Positions 59,406 through 64,000 of a stretch of DNA of 64,000 bases are shown here, piece after piece. The stretch comes from Intestinimonas massiliensis (ex Afouda et al. 2020) (GTDB lineage: Bacteria > Bacillota > Clostridia > Oscillospirales > Oscillospiraceae). The first letter of the stretch is position 1. Each line of letters starts with the position of its first letter. The stretch covers positions 1 to 64,000 of the forward strand of contig NZ_LR131148.1 in the NCBI RefSeq assembly GCF_900626285.1. Direction: 5' to 3'. A model generated the notes under the pieces. It had not been told where the DNA came from. It saw only the letters and a list, made by a program, of their open reading frames with translations, and did no database searches. A program made the translations under genes and the position numbers.

Positions 59406-60911
59406 ATGCAAGCTATGGTGGATAAAAAAAGTACGGCCAATCTAATTACAGGGGTGTTCTATCAAGTGATCAACACCTTGATGGGTCTGGTGCTTCCCTA
59501 TCTGTTCATTACCAGCTTTGGGTCGGAGACAAATGGATTGCTCTCCTCTGTTACGCAGCTGTTTGTGTATGTGGAGCTGCTGGAGGCAGGTGTGGGGGCG
59601 GCTGCGGTGCAGGCAATGTACCAGCCCATTGCAAACAGGGACAGAGAAGGAATCAACGGCGTGCTGGCGGCCGCCAACCGCAGTTATTTGCGCACAGGTG
59701 CCCTCTATGTGTTGTGCGTGGCAGGCCTGGCCTTGGTTTATCCATTGTTTATCCACTCTGGATTGTCCCAAGGTACCATTGCGGCAGTGGTATTCTTTCA
59801 GGGGTGCGGAGGTGCGGTCAGCTACCTGGCGTCGGGAAAGTATGTACTTCTGCTCAAAGCGGAGGGGAAACTCTACGTTAATAACAGCCTGAACCTGATA
59901 GCCTCGATTCTCCGCAACGCAGGAAAGATTGCCGCGATCGCTTTGGGATATGGTGTAGTGACGGTACAGATTGTTCACTTTAGTATTACCGTGGCCCGCG
60001 CATTGGCGGTAGTGATTTACGTTAAGTGGAAATATAAGTGGGTACATCCCTGGGGCAAGCCCAATTTTCAGGCTATTTCCCAGCATGGTTCTGCGCTGGT
60101 TCACCAGTTGACGTGGTTGGTTTTCAATCATACAGATGTGATGATCCTCACGTTTGTTACTGGAAAGTTGGCTTTGGTAAGTGTATACTCTTTGTACCTG
60201 CTGGTATTTGAGGCCATACAGAATATGCTGGATATCATCGGAAATGGCTTGCAGTATAAATTGGGCTACAGCGCCCAGGTCTCTTTGGGAGCGTTCCGGA
60301 AATATTATCGGCGCTATGAGGCGGGCTTTTTGTCAGTTTCCTTTGCTCTGATTCTGGTAGCCTATCTGCTGGTGCAGCCCTTCATCCGCTTGTACACTGC
60401 TGGAGTTAACGATGTGGACTATCTGCCGCCTGGTCTGCCGGAACTTTTTGCGGCGATGAAGCTGTTGAGCATCGTCCGACAGCTGAACCGTCAGGCGGCA
60501 GATGCTGCCGGGCATTTTCGCCGAACCCGAAAATACTCTGTAATCGAAATGATCATTAACCTGGGGCTCTCTCTGCTGCTGGCTCCGTTTTGGGGCATCT
60601 ATGGTGTGCTTGTGGGCAGTATTGCTGCACTGCTGTACAGTTTATTGACGTATACCCGATACACCAACAAAGAGATCTTGGAGACCAATTGCCGGAGATC
60701 CTCCGTCCTGCTGATTCTCTATCTGCTGCTGGCAGTGATAATGGGAACGGCGGGTAAACTGCTTCTTCCCGCTGAGTGTACCGGTTATCCCCAACTGATC
60801 CTGCTGGCCTGCCCGGTTACTGCAGCAGTGGGTTGCGCATACGCTGTTCTGTGGTATTATATTACCAGATATCGGGGATCGAGCATTCCGGATAACACAG
60901 AGATTTTATAA
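59406..60911 (+). CDS. Polysaccharide flippase, Wzx/MOP family (501 aa)
   Basis: Flips lipid-linked repeat units across the membrane. About 14 helices. The N-terminal stretch (NLITGVFYQVINTLMGLVLPYLFITSFG) and MYQPIANRDREGINGVLAAAN match the polysaccharide-biosynthesis MOP branch; LTWLVFNHTDVMILTFVTGKLALVSVYSLY is the usual central motif. The start is uncertain: ATG at 59406 or 59415. GAGG at about 59384 is better placed for an 8-codon frame (ATG at 59399) that overlaps this start. Confidence 0.88.
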   Translation: MQAMVDKKSTANLITGVFYQVINTLMGLVLPYLFITSFGSETNGLLSSVTQLFVYVELLEAGVGAAAVQAMYQPIANRDREGINGVLAAANRSYLRTGALYVLCVAGLALVYPLFIHSGLSQGTIAAVVFFQGCGGAVSYLASGKYVLLLKAEGKLYVNNSLNLIASILRNAGKIAAIALGYGVVTVQIVHFSITVARALAVVIYVKWKYKWVHPWGKPNFQAISQHGSALVHQLTWLVFNHTDVMILTFVTGKLALVSVYSLYLLVFEAIQNMLDIIGNGLQYKLGYSAQVSLGAFRKYYRRYEAGFLSVSFALILVAYLLVQPFIRLYTAGVNDVDYLPPGLPELFAAMKLLSIVRQLNRQAADAAGHFRRTRKYSVIEMIINLGLSLLLAPFWGIYGVLVGSIAALLYSLLTYTRYTNKEILETNCRRSSVLLILYLLLAVIMGTAGKLLLPAECTGYPQLILLACPVTAAVGCAYAVLWYYITRYRGSSIPDNTEIL

Positions 60912-60926
60912 ACCGGAGGGATCTGT

Positions 60927-61589
60927 ATGAACATTACTGTCACCGAACTGCTGGACCTGTCCCACACTATGGCGGGAGATTATCTGCGGCAGTTCCAATA
61001 CCCCTGGGAGGCTCTGGACGGCATCAAGGAGCTGATCCTGACGCTGGGCGCCGCGCTGTCCCCGGAAGAGTACGACCAGCCCCAGGAGCATGTCTGGGTC
61101 CATAAGAGCACCGTGGTAGCGCCCACTGCCTATCTGGGGGCACCCTGCATCATCGGACCGGGTACCGAGGTGCGCCATTGTGCCTTTATCCGGGGCTCCG
61201 CTCTGGTGGGCGCCGACTGTGTGGTGGGCAACTCGGTGGAGCTGAAAAATGTGATTCTCTTTGATAACGTGCAGACCCCCCATTATAACTATGTAGGGGA
61301 TTCCATCCTGGGCTACAAGAGCCATATGGGTGCGGGCTCCATCACCTCCAACGTGAAGTCGGACAAGACCCTGGTGGTGGTGAAGGGGGAGACTGCCATG
61401 GAGACAGGCCGCAAGAAGATGGGTGCCATCCTGGGAGATTTTGTGGAGATCGGCTGTAATTCGGTGCTCAATCCCGGCACCGTGATCGGCAGGCACAGCA
61501 GCGTATACCCTACCTCCTGTGTGCGGGGCGTGGTGCCGGAGAACTGCATCTATAAGGACCGGGCTCATATCGTTCCCAGAGAGGGCTGA
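60927..61589 (+). CDS. Left-handed beta-helix acyl/nucleotidyl-transferase-like protein (220 aa)
   Basis: Hexapeptide-repeat protein. Residues about 55-210 show the LbH pattern (APTAYLGAPCIIGPGTEVRHCAFIRGSALVGADCVVGN). The helical N-terminal 50 residues and the HYNYVGDSILGYKSHMGAGSITSNVKSD segment resemble the C-terminal half of GlmU-like proteins without the pyrophosphorylase half. It may acetylate a sugar of the repeat unit. Local GC is again high. It ends the plus-strand locus and its 3' end overlaps the convergent CHAP gene by 25 bases. Confidence 0.82.
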   Translation: MNITVTELLDLSHTMAGDYLRQFQYPWEALDGIKELILTLGAALSPEEYDQPQEHVWVHKSTVVAPTAYLGAPCIIGPGTEVRHCAFIRGSALVGADCVVGNSVELKNVILFDNVQTPHYNYVGDSILGYKSHMGAGSITSNVKSDKTLVVVKGETAMETGRKKMGAILGDFVEIGCNSVLNPGTVIGRHSSVYPTSCVRGVVPENCIYKDRAHIVPREG

Positions 61590-62098
61590 GCGGCGATCAC
61601 GCCGTATCCCACGATCCTGCTGTCATCCAGCGCCCGACTCCGCCGGGCCACCGCTCCGCCCTCCTCAGGTGGAAAGTGCCCGTCCGGATCCACGGTGTTG
61701 CCGTCAATGCTGATTACCATTCCGGACTTCACGGCCGCTACGATGCCGCAGTGTCCGATCCGCCCATCCTGGGCGGGCGAGAGAAAAATAATATTACCGG
61801 GGGCGGGCACATAGTCCCGCCCCCGCCACTGGCCCCGCCGCTTCAGCAGCCGGGCCAGTTTTCTTGTGCCCGGATGGGGCTTGCCCAGCAGTTTTTGTGC
61901 CTGCTTTCTTCCCAGGATCGCTCCATAGACCGCGTGGACGAAGGTAGCACACCATGGCAGTCCCTGAGGCAGCCCCGTCATTTGGGCGAAGATGGTATAG
62001 CCGCCCTTGCCGGGATTGGCGGTATATACGCCTAACAGCCTGCCATCCTGATGCTCCAGATAGCCCAGCCACTGCCGGGCCTCTTCTGCTGCCGTCAT
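61565..62098 (-). CDS. CHAP-domain cell-wall hydrolase, phage endolysin-like (177 aa)
   Basis: A single CHAP domain with Cys in LPWCATFVHAVYG (about residue 49), His in RIGHCGIVAAV (about 115) and an acidic/amide position in SIDGNTV. No signal peptide, as in phage endolysins that need a holin; none is seen here. As the last gene after tail-fibre-like genes on the minus strand, a lysis role is likely. It overlaps the preceding gene by 4 bases. Confidence 0.78.
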   Translation of the reverse strand: MTAAEEARQWLGYLEHQDGRLLGVYTANPGKGGYTIFAQMTGLPQGLPWCATFVHAVYGAILGRKQAQKLLGKPHPGTRKLARLLKRRGQWRGRDYVPAPGNIIFLSPAQDGRIGHCGIVAAVKSGMVISIDGNTVDPDGHFPPEEGGAVARRSRALDDSRIVGYGVIAAQPSLGTI

Positions 62099-63060
62099 AC
62101 CTGGAACAGGAAGGATACTACAGCATCCGGTTCCCCCGTGATTTCCGGTTCTGCCATAGGATAGATGGCCTTCCAGTTGATGCCGCTGACTTCTGCTAGT
62201 TGGGAGGCCTCGATCACAATGGGGTATTTCTCAAGGTCAAAGGGAGACACATCAAAAGTGGTGCTGTCAGCGGTGTACCAGCCGGCAGGAAGCGTGATTC
62301 CCAGTCCCATATTGTCATGAGTTTCTTCATAGGCATACAGGATTATGTCGTGTTCTGGATATGCCATTTGGAAGTCCGGACATAATGCGGGGCTGATCAG
62401 CAATACCGGAGAATCGGTGATACCATTTTTAGATGTGTAGAATATACGATTGGGGAAAAGAGAATCCCCATCCTGCAAGGCCGGGCGCTCTGGAGGCGTT
62501 TGGATAAATATGCGAATCCCTTTTGTCAAAAAGAGATTGATCTCATAATTGAAGCCATTTTCCACTCGAAATTCACTTGCGCTGATATTGCCTGCGGATC
62601 CTGACATGGCGGACAGCCAGCTTAAAAATGCTGAAAAGCTTTTAGGCACCTGAAACTGCGGAGGCTCTACCAATGCACCTTTTACCCCCGCATAGACGGC
62701 TCGATCGAAAAGAGCTTGAATCTGCTTTACGGCTGCCGGTTCCGCCATCCAAGCGGCAAAATTCTCCCAGGCGGGGAGCGGGGCGCTTTCCAATGTGTTT
62801 CCCATGGACTTGAACATTTCTGCAAGGTCCATTGCGCCCAATGCGTCTAAATCAAACTTTCCGTCTGGGGCAATGAAGCGCCAGTGCAGGTATTGACTAT
62901 CCAATAGAACGGCTCCGTTGGATAAGTTGTCGGAAAAATCATATAGCGATCCGTTTAAGACCAGTTTTAGCATTGTAAAAAAAGAGCCGGCCTTATTGAT
63001 AAACCTGGCGCATTTCACTGCATTCAATGGAACACCAGTGAGGAAGCCGCCTTGCTCCAT
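62095..63060 (-). CDS. Phage-module protein of unknown function (321 aa)
   Basis: Not recognised. A mixed alpha/beta protein without signal or membrane segments, containing a region rich in aromatic and Pro residues (about 220-300) that could be a binding module. It lies between a 55-residue protein and the CHAP lysin, on the same strand, with 2- and 4-base junctions, so it belongs to the phage-like unit. It could be a receptor-binding or baseplate accessory protein; that is a guess from position. Confidence 0.6.
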   Translation of the reverse strand: MEQGGFLTGVPLNAVKCARFINKAGSFFTMLKLVLNGSLYDFSDNLSNGAVLLDSQYLHWRFIAPDGKFDLDALGAMDLAEMFKSMGNTLESAPLPAWENFAAWMAEPAAVKQIQALFDRAVYAGVKGALVEPPQFQVPKSFSAFLSWLSAMSGSAGNISASEFRVENGFNYEINLFLTKGIRIFIQTPPERPALQDGDSLFPNRIFYTSKNGITDSPVLLISPALCPDFQMAYPEHDIILYAYEETHDNMGLGITLPAGWYTADSTTFDVSPFDLEKYPIVIEASQLAEVSGINWKAIYPMAEPEITGEPDAVVSFLFQV

Positions 63061-63062
63061 GT

Positions 63063-63230
63063 CTAGTTCTCCTCCTTTTCCAGCGCCGCCAGAACGCGGC
63101 GCAGATATCCGTGGCCGGAGGCCTCATCCCGCAGCTGCTCCAATGTCAGGCCGTTGGGGTAGGCGTTTTGGAACAGAAGCTGAATAATTGGCCCGCAGGA
63201 AGCCAATTTATCAAATGTAATTTTATCCAT
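63063..63230 (-). CDS. Small phage-module protein (55 aa)
   Basis: A short acidic protein beginning MDKITFDKLASCGPIIQLLF and ending AALEKEEN. It starts one base after the stop of the 181-residue gene and ends with AAGGAGGAG, which serves as ribosome site for the next gene. The residue pattern (hydrophobic helix, EQLRDEASGHGYLRRVL) and the tight spacing support a real gene. Function unknown; small proteins at this place are common between tail-fibre and lysis genes. Confidence 0.65.
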   Translation of the reverse strand: MDKITFDKLASCGPIIQLLFQNAYPNGLTLEQLRDEASGHGYLRRVLAALEKEEN

Positions 63231-63231
63231 G

Positions 63232-63777
63232 TCAGGCCTCCGTGATCGTCAGGGTAAGTGTGTTTTCATCCCACTGATAAGAGAGCGGTGTGCTGGGCGT
63301 AAGGGCCAAAATGTGCTTCGGAAACTGGTCCGCCACGATGGGATCAGTACCGCCGGACACAGACCGGATGGCGTCAGCAATGTCGGAAAACAGAGATTCC
63401 AAGCTGTCGTGGGGTTCCGGCTCCTCAATTTTGATGACGTAGCAGAACGATTCTCCCTGTGCATTGAGCCAATAGATCCCGGTTACGGGATAGATGCTGC
63501 CGCTCTCTATTTTGGTTATAAATCCCAATGTATTGCCAACCTTAGTAATCTGCTGGACCGCAAACGTAAAGAACGCTTCCGAATACTCCGTGACGGGCAG
63601 TGATACCCCGCTGGTGCCGGCCACATCCATCATCTCATTCAGGTACCCCATGGCTTTGTTCAGATCGCTGTCGGAAGGGGCAGATTGTTTCAGATATGCC
63701 TGTACCGCGTCTGAGATCGGCTGCCCGCCGATTTTCTCCAGCATCGTGCCTATCTGTACCGCTAGTTCTGTATTCAT
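63232..63777 (-). CDS. Phage-module protein of unknown function (181 aa)
   Basis: Not recognised. Acidic, helical N-terminal 60 residues then a beta-rich domain ending YQWDENTLTLTITEA, a strand pattern seen in phage structural or chaperone proteins. The ATG overlaps the stop of the tail-fibre gene, so they are translated together. A tail-fibre accessory role is plausible only from position. Confidence 0.6.
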   Translation of the reverse strand: MNTELAVQIGTMLEKIGGQPISDAVQAYLKQSAPSDSDLNKAMGYLNEMMDVAGTSGVSLPVTEYSEAFFTFAVQQITKVGNTLGFITKIESGSIYPVTGIYWLNAQGESFCYVIKIEEPEPHDSLESLFSDIADAIRSVSGGTDPIVADQFPKHILALTPSTPLSYQWDENTLTLTITEA

Positions 63778-64000
63778 CAGTAGCTCCTCCTCATTGCGCC
63801 GAAGATAGCGGTATCCACATAATCTTTTGTGGCGGCATTCACCAGTGCTGCGTTGAATTCCGCCTCCGTCCCGGTGTAGCCGCCCTCCACCGCGGCCTGA
63901 TAGGCGGAGAACTCCGGCAGGGGGAAGTCAGAATCCCGGTATACGTTTGTGTCAATGTCCCACAGCGCCCAGAACCCGTTCTCTCCCGGGACAGGAGGAT
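63777..64000 (-). CDS. Tail-fibre/receptor-binding protein, C-terminal end (partial)
   Basis: Only the last 74 codons are inside the window. They contain GENGFWALWDIDTNVYRDSD and GGYTGTEAEFNAALVNA, segments I recognise from clostridial phage tail-fibre and tail-spike proteins, and end MRRSY. The frame is open to the window edge. It identifies the minus-strand unit as the 3' part of a prophage or phage-tail-like particle. Confidence 0.7.
   Translation of the reverse strand, partial: PPVPGENGFWALWDIDTNVYRDSDFPLPEFSAYQAAVEGGYTGTEAEFNAALVNAATKDYVDTAIFGAMRRSY

Noticed and set aside
1..64000. CRISPR arrays, rRNA or tRNA genes, insertion sequences
   Set aside because: No regularly spaced repeats, no rRNA-like or cloverleaf sequence and no transposase frame were found by reading; a covariance scan was not possible.

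Overview
The window reads as a chromosomal segment of a high-GC gut clostridium of the Oscillospiraceae type (Flavonifractor / Lawsonibacter / Intestinimonas-like). This placement is an inference. It rests on high-GC coding with Firmicutes-style AGGAGG ribosome sites and frequent TTG/GTG starts, RNase M5, reverse rubrerythrin, SLH-domain surface proteins, a Gram-positive type IV pilus locus and CpsBCD-type tyrosine phosphoregulation. No rRNA, tRNA or CRISPR array was seen.

Layout. (1) 0.2-7.6 kb, housekeeping: an autoregulated-looking XRE repressor overlapping comEC, then holA, a small membrane protein, rnmV, a rubrerythrin behind a Fur/PerR-like operator, a DUF1275 protein and a convergent cation/proton antiporter. 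(2) 7.8-16.7 kb, carboxylate and aromatic amino acid catabolism: an acyl-CoA ligase with a sodium symporter, then iorA-iorB-paaK-ACT-aminotransferase. The second unit has a dyad over its promoter and a leader that ends in a perfect intrinsic terminator. (3) 16.7-21.9 kb, a probable phase-variation module: a tyrosine recombinase, a 303-bp segment bounded by 19-bp inverted repeats, a zinc-ribbon repeat protein and a 916-aa SLH surface protein. The segment holds a promoter that now points away from the downstream genes and a terminator that now blocks them, so as drawn the switch looks OFF. (4) 22.0-34.2 kb, a complete type IV pilus locus (pilB, pilT, pilC, major pilin, pilD, a pilM-pilN fusion, pilO, three minor-pilin-like genes, a second large pilin). 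One minor pilin carries a C-terminal CHAP cell-wall hydrolase domain. An Lgt-like membrane protein and a 1081-aa secreted protein follow, in locally AT-rich DNA.

(5) 38.2-61.6 kb, one long co-directional surface-glycan locus. It opens with a 60-residue peptide, an HPr-kinase-like protein and a nucleotidyltransferase. These are followed by Wzz/CpsC, CpsD, CpsB, a PqqD-like protein, an S26 peptidase of Ser-His type, an SLH protein, an ABC exporter, a CapD-type dehydratase, another SLH protein, a priming sugar transferase, an aldolase/2-hydroxyacid dehydrogenase pair, glycosyltransferases, a UDP-sugar dehydrogenase/epimerase pair, a polymerase, a flippase and a left-handed-helix acyltransferase. 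The peptide, kinase, nucleotidyltransferase, PqqD, S26 and ABC genes look like a RiPP-type peptide-modification set woven into a polysaccharide operon. No recognisable macrocyclase is present. (6) 61.6-64.0 kb, minus strand: the end of a prophage or phage-tail-like module (tail-fibre C-terminus, three unknown proteins, CHAP endolysin).

The common theme from 17 kb onward is the cell surface: a switchable S-layer-type protein, pili, secreted proteins and a capsule or exopolysaccharide. The strongest leads are the invertible promoter at 17590-17892, the peptide-modification genes inside the glycan operon, and the pilin-CHAP fusion.
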